Assembly: GCA_016839625.1 (NCBI GenBank)
Contig: JAEOTY010000326.1
Span: forward strand, 1-53,515
Source: Candidatus Hodarchaeota archaeon
GTDB taxonomy: Archaea; Asgardarchaeota; Heimdallarchaeia; Hodarchaeales; Hodarchaeaceae
Length of the DNA: 53,515 bases
Reading direction: 5' to 3'
The position numbers and the translations under genes are program-made. A model generated the notes under the pieces. The model was given only the letters and a program-made list of their open reading frames with translations. It was not told the origin of the DNA and made no database searches. Shown in pieces: positions 1 through 7,562 of the stretch. Position 1 is the stretch's first letter; each line of letters begins with the position of its first letter.

Positions 1-1
1 T

Positions 2-244
2 ACATTAGAAGGACGACAAGCACTCTCATTTATCAAAATGCAATTAGGGTACGAGTTGAATACTCATATTGGCGGATCCGAAATGTTGTTCGCTAGTTTT
101 GTATTAGGCCTTTCTATGAGGTTTATGAGAGGATTTGAAACCCTTAAGAAAAAATTAATTGATCTGGAAGAAGCGATTAAGACGTTCGAGCATCAACCAG
201 ATACAAAAGAAGAGAAACCCAGTATTTTCTCTAATAAACAATAA
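2..244 (+). CDS. C-terminal fragment of an unknown protein (5' end outside window)
   Basis: The frame is open from the first bases of the window to a TAA at 242-244, with no in-frame stop upstream, so this is the tail of a gene that starts outside. About 80 residues are visible. A mildly hydrophobic stretch (YELNTHIGGSEMLFASFVLG) is followed by a basic, probably helical segment and a polar tail rich in Lys and Glu. The internal ATG at 38 could be a start, but the reading frame continues above it with ordinary codons. I do not recognise the family and assign no function. Confidence 0.5.
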   Translation, partial: TLEGRQALSFIKMQLGYELNTHIGGSEMLFASFVLGLSMRFMRGFETLKKKLIDLEEAIKTFEHQPDTKEEKPSIFSNKQ

Positions 245-503
245 CTGCAACTATGACTTTGGTCAAAAAGTAATTATTTTTTGAAGAGCAACTTAGTCCT
301 TTTCGAGAAATTACATACGTTGAGTAATTTCACTACGAAAAACAGAATTGATCTTGAGGATGAATTCACTAGAAAACATCAAAAATCTAATTCAAAAAAA
401 TACTACATGGAAAATAGGGAGTTAATCTTCCCTCCATATTCTTAGCTGTCTCTTTAAATAGCGATAGACGTGAGAATTGTGCCCCAAAGGCAAAAATTGA
501 GTC

Positions 504-535
504 TTTTTCACCAAATATTGGTAAAAAAGGTGAAA
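504..535 (+). promoter_or_regulatory. Hairpin that could mask the ribosome binding site of the kinase-like gene
   Basis: TTTCACC at 506-512 is perfectly complementary to GGTGAAA at 529-535, with a 16-base loop. The right arm contains the AGGTGA Shine-Dalgarno-like sequence just ahead of the ATG at 540. Folding would sequester the ribosome binding site. That it regulates translation is inference. The rest of 245-505 is AT-rich and holds no gene that I can see. Confidence 0.35.
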
Positions 536-539
536 TCAA

Positions 540-1316
540 ATGAACATTCCCGATCCTTTAAAGATAGAGCTCTATCCAATACAACCTATAGAATCCGAGG
601 TAGAACTCCAGAGCTCATTTTCGAAGAAGATTCGGGGCTCAAATTTTGAGGAACAAGCAACAATTTTCATTGATACACATCAATCTTTCTGGTTATGGAA
701 GAAATTACGTTTAAATTCTTTAGTCCGAGAGTATATTGCTTCCTATCTGGCATCCCAGCTTGGAATACGAGTACCACGATCAATTATTGCAAGAAAAGGC
801 TATTCAATTGGTTTAATCCAAGAATGGATTGAGGATGTCAACGGCTTACCTTCTTTCCTTAATAATCTGCCCAAAACAATCAATAAGAATGAGTTAATTG
901 ATCTTCTTGTCTTTGAGGCTTGGATTGGAGCTTTAGACCGACACGGGGGAAATTATCTTGCTTCTCCGAAAGGAAACCTTTGGGCCATTGATTTTGAGTA
1001 TAGTTTTTCAAATCACATTCATGGTAGTGAACTGTGTCTTTATTATCCTTGGATAAAGGATTCAAAGCATGAAATAAGAAGGTCCATTGAAAAATTACTT
1101 GTCCAGATTACTGAAAAACAAATACTTGAAAAGAATAACAATTTTTTTGAGCTTGTTGATTTTGTACGCGATCCTAGAGCAATAGAGGCTTTAAAGCAAC
1201 AGTTAATACGAATCTTTTCACTATTAAAAGAAAATCTGGCTAAACTAGAAGAAATTGTTGAAACTTATCTGGATAAAAGTTGTTCACGATCAGAATTCAG
1301 CATTAGTTCATGCTAG
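540..1316 (+). CDS. Small PI3/PI4-kinase-like / HipA-like protein kinase fold
   Basis: This 258-residue protein has the landmarks of the PI3/PI4-kinase and HipA superfamily. Residues 133-138 read DRHGGN, matching the DRHxxN catalytic-loop signature of phosphatidylinositol kinases, and residues 149-153 (AIDFE) fit the metal-binding DF(G) motif. Lys54/Lys55 after a beta-strand pair could be the nucleotide-binding lysine, and QEWIED at 94-99 could be the hinge. It is only a catalytic core, with no targeting domain or membrane segment, and is shorter than most HipA or lipid kinases. The substrate (lipid or protein) cannot be read from sequence. The ATG at 540 follows a GGTGAAA-type ribosome binding site. 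It appears monocistronic. The superfamily call is fairly sure, the specific activity is not. Confidence 0.65.
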   Translation: MNIPDPLKIELYPIQPIESEVELQSSFSKKIRGSNFEEQATIFIDTHQSFWLWKKLRLNSLVREYIASYLASQLGIRVPRSIIARKGYSIGLIQEWIEDVNGLPSFLNNLPKTINKNELIDLLVFEAWIGALDRHGGNYLASPKGNLWAIDFEYSFSNHIHGSELCLYYPWIKDSKHEIRRSIEKLLVQITEKQILEKNNNFFELVDFVRDPRAIEALKQQLIRIFSLLKENLAKLEEIVETYLDKSCSRSEFSISSC

Positions 1317-1522
1317 GTTGGTTTTCAAAACCTCAATAATTTTCACTTTTTGTGTACGTTTTCTATTGCCACTTTCCTTATATTAAAAGATTGATGACCA
1401 AATTCTTCTATAAGGTATCTTATTGTCAAATTAGAATGATACTCATGAGTAATCACTCCATAATATGAAAAATTCTGTTAGATTTCTTGAAACAAGACGA
1501 AACCGTGTTGAAGTGTAGAAAT

Positions 1523-2479
1523 ATGAAATTAGAATTTTCTGTAAAAAGATGGGATAATGTTGAACTCTTAGAAATTGCGGCGCTAATTAGTGTTTTAAGA
1601 TCTGGGTATATGGGGAAGATAAGCACAATAGTCACAGAGTTAGAAGAATTACGAAAGGATCTTGAGAAGAATCCTGCTTTTATTATTCAAACACGTTTGG
1701 AAGGGAATTTGGTTGGCTGGTTGATGCTCTATATCATGAATAACACAACAGTCGAGCTAAATCCTGGATCAATTCTAAATGGACATCCGATTGTTTTACC
1801 AGAGAGAGATTTTCAAAAAATCGGCTCTAAGCTTATAGAAGAAGCTATCAACTGGATTAAAGAGAATGGATTCGAAAAAATTGACCTTACCATTCCAATC
1901 GAAGTCCAAGAATATAAGAATAAAGAGTATCAAACCTTATACGAATCTTTTGGTTTCCAAAAAACGTATTTTTGTATGAAATGTGATCTCACAAAGCAGA
2001 AAATAACACAAACTATGACACCTAAAGGTTTCAAGATCAGACAACTTAATAATGGTAATCGAGAGGATATCTACAAGTGCTATTATGAGGCATTCAACGC
2101 TGGACAATCTCCTTTCTTTTTTCAACAGAATGAAGAAGAAAGATGGGATTATTTTAACTCCTTACTCGATTTAAGAACGTTAAAAGAAGATACCTCACTC
2201 GCTCTGTTCAAAGGAAGTGAACTAATTGGTTTTACATTCGTTATCCCAATCTTTGGTAGCCTAAATCGTCATCTAAATTGTATTTGCATTCATCCTGATT
2301 ATAGAAAAAGAGGATTAGCAAAGTTACTTCTTACACATACAATGAAAAAAGTAGTTCAACAAGGAAATAAGACGATGACACTGTACACTGATGTATTTAA
2401 TACCCGAGGACTCGATCTTTATCAAAAAAATGGATTTAAGGAAGGAGGAGGAAGTATTACGTACATTTGGGAAAAATAA
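1523..2479 (+). CDS. Tandem GNAT-domain N-acetyltransferase
   Basis: The protein has two consecutive GNAT-like halves. The C-terminal half shows the acetyl-CoA binding motif A (IHPDYRKRGLAKLLL) followed by the typical YQKNGF strand-turn near the end. The N-terminal half keeps the fold pattern (LVGWLMLY, then RDFQKIGSKLIEEA, then YESFGF), but its R/QxxGxG loop is degenerate, so it is probably the structural or substrate-binding half. I prefer the ATG at 1523 over an upstream in-frame TTG at 1487, because the fold begins at the ATG. The substrate is unknown; two-domain GNATs include mycothiol synthase-type and aminoglycoside-type enzymes. It stands alone between two intergenic gaps. Confidence 0.8.
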   Translation: MKLEFSVKRWDNVELLEIAALISVLRSGYMGKISTIVTELEELRKDLEKNPAFIIQTRLEGNLVGWLMLYIMNNTTVELNPGSILNGHPIVLPERDFQKIGSKLIEEAINWIKENGFEKIDLTIPIEVQEYKNKEYQTLYESFGFQKTYFCMKCDLTKQKITQTMTPKGFKIRQLNNGNREDIYKCYYEAFNAGQSPFFFQQNEEERWDYFNSLLDLRTLKEDTSLALFKGSELIGFTFVIPIFGSLNRHLNCICIHPDYRKRGLAKLLLTHTMKKVVQQGNKTMTLYTDVFNTRGLDLYQKNGFKEGGGSITYIWEK

Positions 2480-2568
2480 ATGCCAAAGATGCCCTGAGTC
2501 TTCATTATTCAGGTTGTAAGAAATATATTTAACAATACTCCAATGATATTACATGAGGGAACTCAATA

Positions 2569-2976
2569 ATGGCAAAAAAAATAGATTTTGGCCAAATTTG
2601 TCAGAGAAACACATGTCACCACTGTTGTGTAGAAACTGAAATGCTTCTAACAAAAAGAGATGTTCAGCGAATCGTGCATGCAACATCAATCTTACCAACA
2701 GAATTTGCCATTCGAAATGAAAACGGTTATTTAATGCTTCAGAATAAGCACAAAGCAAATGAATCTCAATGCTTTTTTCTAAATGAGAAAGGATTATGTT
2801 CAATATATGAAATACGACCTGAGGGATGTAAATTTTACCCAGTTATCTGGGATTTCGAGAACCATCAGGCGATTCTTGATGATTATTGTCCACATTATGA
2901 CAAATTCGCATTAAACTTATCCAGGCTCTCTGATAATTTAGAAGACTTTATTTTTAGACTATTTGGCAGGTTATGA
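2569..2976 (+). CDS. YkgJ-family cysteine cluster protein
   Basis: This 135-residue protein has the layout of the zinc/iron-chelating YkgJ family (PF03692). An N-terminal CxxxxCxxCC cluster (CQRNTCHHCC) is followed by a central CFFLNEKGLCSIYEIRP motif, then GCKFYP and a final DYCPHY. These cysteines are expected to bind a metal or Fe-S cluster; the physiological role of the family is poorly defined. Length is normal for the family. The ATG at 2569 follows GAGGGAACTCAATA, which contains a usable ribosome binding site. No neighbour points to a specific partner. Confidence 0.85.
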   Translation: MAKKIDFGQICQRNTCHHCCVETEMLLTKRDVQRIVHATSILPTEFAIRNENGYLMLQNKHKANESQCFFLNEKGLCSIYEIRPEGCKFYPVIWDFENHQAILDDYCPHYDKFALNLSRLSDNLEDFIFRLFGRL

Positions 2977-3222
2977 CATAAAAAGTTTGAAGAAAAACAC
3001 CTTCTTCACGAACTGGAGCAAGAAACGAACTATCCTAATCGATTCTAATCTTTATAGTAATTTTTAAGAATTTCTTTAGCTATAGACAAATAATTCAAAA
3101 CCTCTGGGTCATAGTGACCTTGATCACAGGAATGGTGATTACTGGGAGTTTTGTTCTTTTTCTTCGTTTCTGAAAAGGAGTTGGAAGATAATTCCAATAT
3201 AAATCCACTCAATTATTAGATG

Positions 3223-3696
3223 TTATTGATTATCTTCCTTTGAGTTAAAATCCTCAACAATTATTTCCAATTTTTTAAGAATTTCCTGTGCATGTTCTTC
3301 TCTATGCTTCATTTCATCAGCAAAAAATTTGATGATCTCTGGTAAATCTGAAATTAATTGATATTGCACTCTAGAGGGAAGCTCACTGAATTTTTGCTGA
3401 TTGCTTTTCGTAAGTGATGGTAGCTCATCTATACTATCTAATTCATTTGGATCAGTTAGTAAAATCCATAAACCAGCTGAATCCAATGCTAGAACAACTG
3501 ATTCCTCTGGATTACCGTCATCTTCTACTGTAACGTATTGGACGATCTTTCCATTTCTAAAAAAATAAATTGGATCAATCTTACCCTCAACTTTCAAATA
3601 TTCGTCAGCAAATTTATTAAAAGTTGATACAAGCCGGTCTGTTATGCGATTTAAGTTTACACTCCGTTCTTGCAGATATCGAATATCCCGTTGCAT
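3223..3696 (-). CDS. Unknown 157-residue protein, divergent from the RHH gene pair
   Basis: I do not recognise this protein. It has a helical N-terminus, a central beta-rich part (DPIYFFRNGKIVQYVTVEDD, then VVLALDSAGLWILL) and a long charged C-terminal helix that could form a coiled coil (EEHAQEILKKLEIIVEDF). There is no signal peptide, membrane segment or cysteine motif. It starts with ATG at 3696 and shares a roughly 285-bp divergent control region with the ribbon-helix-helix gene at 3982, so co-regulation is plausible. Codon use and length make it a credible gene. Confidence 0.6.
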   Translation of the reverse strand: MQRDIRYLQERSVNLNRITDRLVSTFNKFADEYLKVEGKIDPIYFFRNGKIVQYVTVEDDGNPEESVVLALDSAGLWILLTDPNELDSIDELPSLTKSNQQKFSELPSRVQYQLISDLPEIIKFFADEMKHREEHAQEILKKLEIIVEDFNSKEDNQ

Positions 3697-3813
3697 TTTA
3701 AATACCCTTATTCAAATAAACTATCTTATTCGAACAAGCATATTTATCCATATAAATACTTTTCTTTTCTCAAGATAATGAAATGAATAATTTTTTTGTT
3801 GCAACGCGCATTG

Positions 3814-3929
3814 TCATGCATGATTAGCATATATCGATGTAATTCCCCTCTATGTCTAGATTACCTATCATTTGTGCAGAATTCCAAAAGATAACCTTTA
3901 TAAATATAAAGTCATACATGTCATACATG
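3814..3929 (+). promoter_or_regulatory. Divergent control region with TATA box, tandem repeat and palindromes
   Basis: Upstream of the RHH gene lie a strong archaeal TATA-like element (TTTATAAATATAAA, 3897-3910), a tandem 9-bp direct repeat (TCATACATG at 3912-3920 and again at 3921-3929) just downstream of it, and a perfect palindrome TCATGCATGA at 3814-3823. CGCGCATT near 3805-3812 has an inverted partner AATGCGCG near 3940-3947. Repeats abutting a TATA box are where a repressor would block TFB or polymerase, and RHH proteins often bind short repeats of this kind. Autoregulation is inference. Confidence 0.5.
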
Positions 3930-3981
3930 AGTTGCATATAATGCGCGCTTTATCTTGGAAATTAATATGGAGGTAAATCAC

Positions 3982-4569
3982 ATGAATGAAAATGAATCAA
4001 AAAAAGATCAAGAAAAAGAACACGAAAACGTTAAAGAAGGATTAAGATCCGATCATGAAGATTGGGAGGAAAAGAAAGCTAAATTAAAGAATGTTACTAT
4101 TCGTGGTATTGATAGTGACACCTATGACCAATTTTCACGTAAGATAAGAAATCTAGACATGAACTTAGGAGACGCTATCACCAAAATGATGGAAGAGATT
4201 GTTAGAGATTTAGATGATTCTATTAATCATCTTCCAGGTTTAAGAGCTCGAACTACGTTCAACAATTTTAAACTTGAGCGGGTATCAATTTCTCACTATG
4301 ATAAACTTGAAGTTGGTAAGGCTGATCTTGAGGAAGCAAATGCTAGAATTGCATTCTCACATATTAGTAGACTTACCTTCCTTCCTGATGTGACTCGTGA
4401 TGTATTTAATCGCTATGTTAGGAATGTAAGTCATTGTGATACTGTTAGAATACCATCCATTTTTCCCAAACTCATTTTATACTCAAAAATTGATTTCTGT
4501 GAGAAAATAGAGATCTATGATGTAGAGGGAGAAGGGGATACATCAAAGAACACATCCTCCAAAGAGTAA
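3982..4569 (+). CDS. Ribbon-helix-helix regulator with conserved C-terminal domain
   Basis: After a charged, disordered-looking leader, residues about 36-78 form a ribbon-helix-helix pattern: a short strand (KNVTIRGI), helix, turn at LDMN and a second helix (LGDAITKMMEEIV). Residues about 100-185 form a second domain shared with the next gene, with the pattern I..L.FL..V....F.R.V, an HCDTVRIP motif, then PKLILY and an FCEKIEIY motif. The two cysteines are conserved in both paralogs. In-frame starts exist at 3955 (TTG) and 3967 (ATG), but GGAGGT at 3969-3974 sits 7 nt before the ATG at 3982 and decides this start. The probable role is a DNA-binding regulator. It is followed 31 bp later by its paralog, so the two are likely co-transcribed. 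Confidence 0.7.
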   Translation: MNENESKKDQEKEHENVKEGLRSDHEDWEEKKAKLKNVTIRGIDSDTYDQFSRKIRNLDMNLGDAITKMMEEIVRDLDDSINHLPGLRARTTFNNFKLERVSISHYDKLEVGKADLEEANARIAFSHISRLTFLPDVTRDVFNRYVRNVSHCDTVRIPSIFPKLILYSKIDFCEKIEIYDVEGEGDTSKNTSSKE

Positions 4570-4600
4570 TTGAGGTCGATTAAATAATGGTTGTGATCTA

Positions 4601-5347
4601 ATGAGTGTTAAAGCCATTAACCCAATCCAATTAAGAACACTTCTCTCTAAAGAAATAGAAGAATATCGCGCTAATTTTCTAAAGAAAAAAATCACTTACG
4701 AGGAAATGCATTCTCTACTGGATCAAATTCTTTTTGAAAGAGAGATAATGATTGATGAATTTAATGCACTTAAAGAGGCAGAAAAAAGTTGTATTCAGAA
4801 AGATCACTCGGATGAGCAATCCTTAAACCTCTTATTACAAGAGGTCGATGAATTTCTCTACAATGACTTCTATTATTTATCGAAGAAGTTAAACTATTCT
4901 CCAGGTGAAGTTCTTACATTTTTAATGGAAGATTTCATCTCTAGATTTGATGGAGTATTTCCTGACTTTTCTGCGGAGAGTTTAAGTAAGCTACTGAACA
5001 TAAACTCAAAAATTTCAATCAACCGTCAGGAACAGCTAGCAATTACTAATGAAGACTTATTGGATCTATCAGATACTAATACGCAAATTGACTTCAATTA
5101 CATTGACACACTAGAGTTTCTTAATGTAGATGTGAAATCTTTTAGTAGATTTGTTTGCTCAATTAGCAACTGTAACCTTGTGAGGGTACCACAAACAATA
5201 CCTAAACTACTTTTATATGCAAAGTGCCGCAATTGCTCTTATTTTGAGTTTTTTGAGGAAGACCATCATTCTCTGCTTAATGCAAAAAAGCTGGAATATG
5301 CTAAAGAGGCAAATGAAGTCGTTGAAAATTGGAAAAATGGAAAATGA
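4601..5347 (+). CDS. Paralog of the RHH regulator with degenerate DNA-binding region
   Basis: The C-terminal half aligns with the preceding gene: FNYIDTLEFLNVDVKSFSRF, then NCNLVRVP, then PKLLLYAK and NCSYFEFF, keeping both cysteines. The middle (VDEFLYNDFYYLSKKLNY and GEVLTFLMEDFI) aligns without gaps to the helix-turn-helix part of the upstream RHH domain, but the DNA-contacting strand is not obvious. About 75 N-terminal residues form a charged helical extension absent from the paralog. A plausible reading is a heterodimer partner or a repurposed sensor copy. It is probably in one operon with the gene at 3982. Confidence 0.65.
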   Translation: MSVKAINPIQLRTLLSKEIEEYRANFLKKKITYEEMHSLLDQILFEREIMIDEFNALKEAEKSCIQKDHSDEQSLNLLLQEVDEFLYNDFYYLSKKLNYSPGEVLTFLMEDFISRFDGVFPDFSAESLSKLLNINSKISINRQEQLAITNEDLLDLSDTNTQIDFNYIDTLEFLNVDVKSFSRFVCSISNCNLVRVPQTIPKLLLYAKCRNCSYFEFFEEDHHSLLNAKKLEYAKEANEVVENWKNGK

Positions 5348-5540
5348 AGCCCAGAGTGCCGTGGAACTAGAAATCATTATCTTGAAAACGATTGATTGAA
5401 TACATTTTTCGAATTTAGTTACATTTCTTTTAAATAGCAAGGATTTTCAACCCATATATTTCTCCATTCAAGTTAAAAACATCGAAAATCATGTAATTCG
5501 GGTTTTTCAGGTAATGTTTTTTCAAAAGTAGAAAATAGTT

Positions 5541-5555
5541 AGTGTGAACCACACT
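5541..5555. repeat. Perfect 6-bp inverted repeat upstream of the decarboxylase gene
   Basis: AGTGTG-AAC-CACACT forms a compact dyad about 110 bp before the decarboxylase start. A near copy (16 of 19 bases over TAGTGTGAAC and following) lies at 41190-41208, upstream of the amino-acid permease. It could be a regulator binding site. The rest of the 5348-5664 gap is AT-rich with no gene visible. Confidence 0.35.
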
Positions 5556-5664
5556 GTATATACACAATATGACATGTTAGCCCCAAAACCTTTTGTATGA
5601 ATTATGAGTTGAGGGAAATAGACAGCAATAACATTTCCTTGGAGAAAAATCATCATTGCAATTC

Positions 5665-6810
5665 ATGGTACGAAATCAAGTGAATAAAGAGCTAGCTAAG
5701 GATTTAACATACTCAAATGGGCAAATTCTAAGTTCAATGAACAGTAATGCACATAGTTTTGCTTCCGGGGTTTTTATTGATAATTTAACCAAAAATTTAG
5801 GTGATCCAGCATTATTTTCAGGAACAGCAGAAGTAGAACTGCAAGTGATTAGAACTTTGGGTAGCCTGTTCGACCTCCCTGCCTCGGGTACAGGTGCTAT
5901 TCTCACTGGTGGATCAGAAGCTAATATTACAGCTCTATGGGCCATTCGAAACAAAAGAAGGACTAATTTTAGGACAAATGATTCACCTGAGATTGTTGTT
6001 CCTGAGTCTGTGCATATATCGTTTGATAAAGCTGCCGATTTATTAGGATTAAAACTCATAAAAATTCCTACTACTCCTAAATATCAGATTGATCTTAAAT
6101 TAGCAGAAGAAGCTATTACTAAAAACACTATTGCGTTAATAGGAGTAGCAGGAACGACAGCTTTTGGAACAATTGATCCTCTGAGTGATCTTAATACAAT
6201 CTGTCTAAACCATAAATTAGACATGCACATTGATGCTGCATTTGGGGGCCTAGTCTTTCCGTTTTTAGCCCATTCAAAGACAAAATACTCACTTTCTTTT
6301 GATCTAAAAGCAGTGGCATCTATTACTGTTGATATCCACAAGATGGGCCATGTTCCCATCCCTGGAGGAGGATTATTGTGGCGAAATACTTCCTATCCTA
6401 AAGCTATCCAATTTACACTACCATATTTAGCTGGAATGCCAAAACAATCAACTATCACAGGTACTAGGTCAGGAGCCTCCACCATTGCCTTTCAGTCCTT
6501 ATGGAATGAAATCGGATATGATGGATATCAAGAAATAGTCATTTCATGTGTAGAGAATACTCAATTTCTAGCTAAAGAATTGGAAAAACGGGGACTGAAA
6601 ATTCCCATAGAACCATCAATCAATATCCTAGGAGTTAAAACACCTATTGATTTCCCCTTAGATGTCTCTGAATTACATAAAAAGCTTTGGAAGAATGGGT
6701 GGACAACATCGATTGTAAATGGGTGTCTCCGCTTTGTTTTAATGCCTCCAACTGGAAAAAGTAAGCTCGAGGAACTTTTATTTCTGATAGATCAACTAAT
6801 AGATCAGTAA
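5665..6810 (+). CDS. mfnA: PLP-dependent group II decarboxylase, MfnA-like (tyrosine/aspartate/glutamate)
   Basis: The protein matches archaeal MfnA-type decarboxylases in length and order of motifs: NLGDPALFSGT near the N-terminus, TGGSEANITAL, a PLP-contacting HIDAAFGG, and the cofactor lysine in DIHKMGHVPIPGGG (codon 6340-6342). Archaeal members decarboxylate L-tyrosine (methanofuran) or L-aspartate to beta-alanine (coenzyme A); in a non-methanogen the aspartate role is more likely, but specificity is inferred. An in-frame TTG at 5656 is an alternative start; I prefer the ATG at 5665. A decayed partial copy of this gene lies at 10288-10450. The upstream gap carries the AGTGTGAACCACACT dyad. 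Confidence 0.8.
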   Translation: MVRNQVNKELAKDLTYSNGQILSSMNSNAHSFASGVFIDNLTKNLGDPALFSGTAEVELQVIRTLGSLFDLPASGTGAILTGGSEANITALWAIRNKRRTNFRTNDSPEIVVPESVHISFDKAADLLGLKLIKIPTTPKYQIDLKLAEEAITKNTIALIGVAGTTAFGTIDPLSDLNTICLNHKLDMHIDAAFGGLVFPFLAHSKTKYSLSFDLKAVASITVDIHKMGHVPIPGGGLLWRNTSYPKAIQFTLPYLAGMPKQSTITGTRSGASTIAFQSLWNEIGYDGYQEIVISCVENTQFLAKELEKRGLKIPIEPSINILGVKTPIDFPLDVSELHKKLWKNGWTTSIVNGCLRFVLMPPTGKSKLEELLFLIDQLIDQ

Positions 6811-6816
6811 TAAAGA

Positions 6817-7056
6817 TCATGATAAATTTAACTCGCTCAATATCCGCTCTTCTGTTATTTCCTTTCCATAAATGAAAGTATCGTTAATTTTAATAGCAGG
6901 AAGGGAATAAACTTTACGCCTGAGAACTCTAGTTAGTGATTCGGTCTTCTTGAGAACAATATCGGGATGTTCTTCCTGAATTTTATTTAATAATCGTCGA
7001 ACACGAACACAACGAGGGCAAATTCGGGAATGGAAAAAGGTTATTTCATTATTCAT
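6817..7056 (-). CDS. Small glutaredoxin/thioredoxin-like protein (CPRC)
   Basis: This 79-residue protein has a thioredoxin-fold signature: strand EITFFHS, then the redox motif CPRC at the start of a helix, and a later cis-proline segment YSLPAIKINDTFIYG typical of glutaredoxin-like proteins. It probably acts as a cytoplasmic thiol-disulfide reductant. A GTG at 7065 also opens the frame, but the ATG at 7056 directly precedes the first strand. It is convergent with the decarboxylase, whose stop lies 7 bp away. Confidence 0.7.
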   Translation of the reverse strand: MNNEITFFHSRICPRCVRVRRLLNKIQEEHPDIVLKKTESLTRVLRRKVYSLPAIKINDTFIYGKEITEERILSELNLS

Positions 7057-7262
7057 TCGTAACACGCTGTTTTTATTATGTAAGTGGACATTAGTATAGT
7101 GAAATTTCTAGGAATGACTGTAGGTCTTTCATTAGAGAGTACGAAAGTATAATAATTTCTTTACTCTCATTACATCTCAATTTAATCCGGAACTTCCTTT
7201 GATAGACGATTTTACATTAATTGCTTTAATATTTCACATTTTAATTGTTATTTTTTTTCTCG

Positions 7263-7514
7263 CTATCGCTCAAAAATATCCCACATCAGAGCGAAACTAA
7301 AAAAGAAAAAAATACCGATTAACCTTAGTTTTAGCTTTTTCGATAAAATGGATAAGATAGAAGAATTTTTTTCACAGTTTTGTAAATCTTTTTTGCTAAT
7401 TTTGGATAGAAAAAGCAATTCTGGATAGGTTTTTAAGGTAAATTTTCTTATAATACATGTTCTAACTTTGTTTTTTAACCTACTCAAATTAAGCGTAAAA
7501 TCTTCTATTGACAT
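7263..7514 (-). CDS. Doubtful small ORF with C-terminal hydrophobic segment
   Basis: An 83-codon ORF sits in the 7057-7562 gap. It encodes a basic helical protein ending in a hydrophobic run (LIGIFFFFSFALMWDIF). It has no recognisable motif and no clear ribosome binding site. The poly-T run near 7250 on the plus strand gives the phenylalanine-rich tail, which looks compositional. It may not be a gene. The remaining gap is AT-rich and shows nothing else. Confidence 0.2.
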   Translation of the reverse strand: MSIEDFTLNLSRLKNKVRTCIIRKFTLKTYPELLFLSKISKKDLQNCEKNSSILSILSKKLKLRLIGIFFFFSFALMWDIFER

Positions 7515-7562
7515 GAAAGCTAGTATCCTGTAGTAAAATTATTCAAATGGGAATTAAATAAA

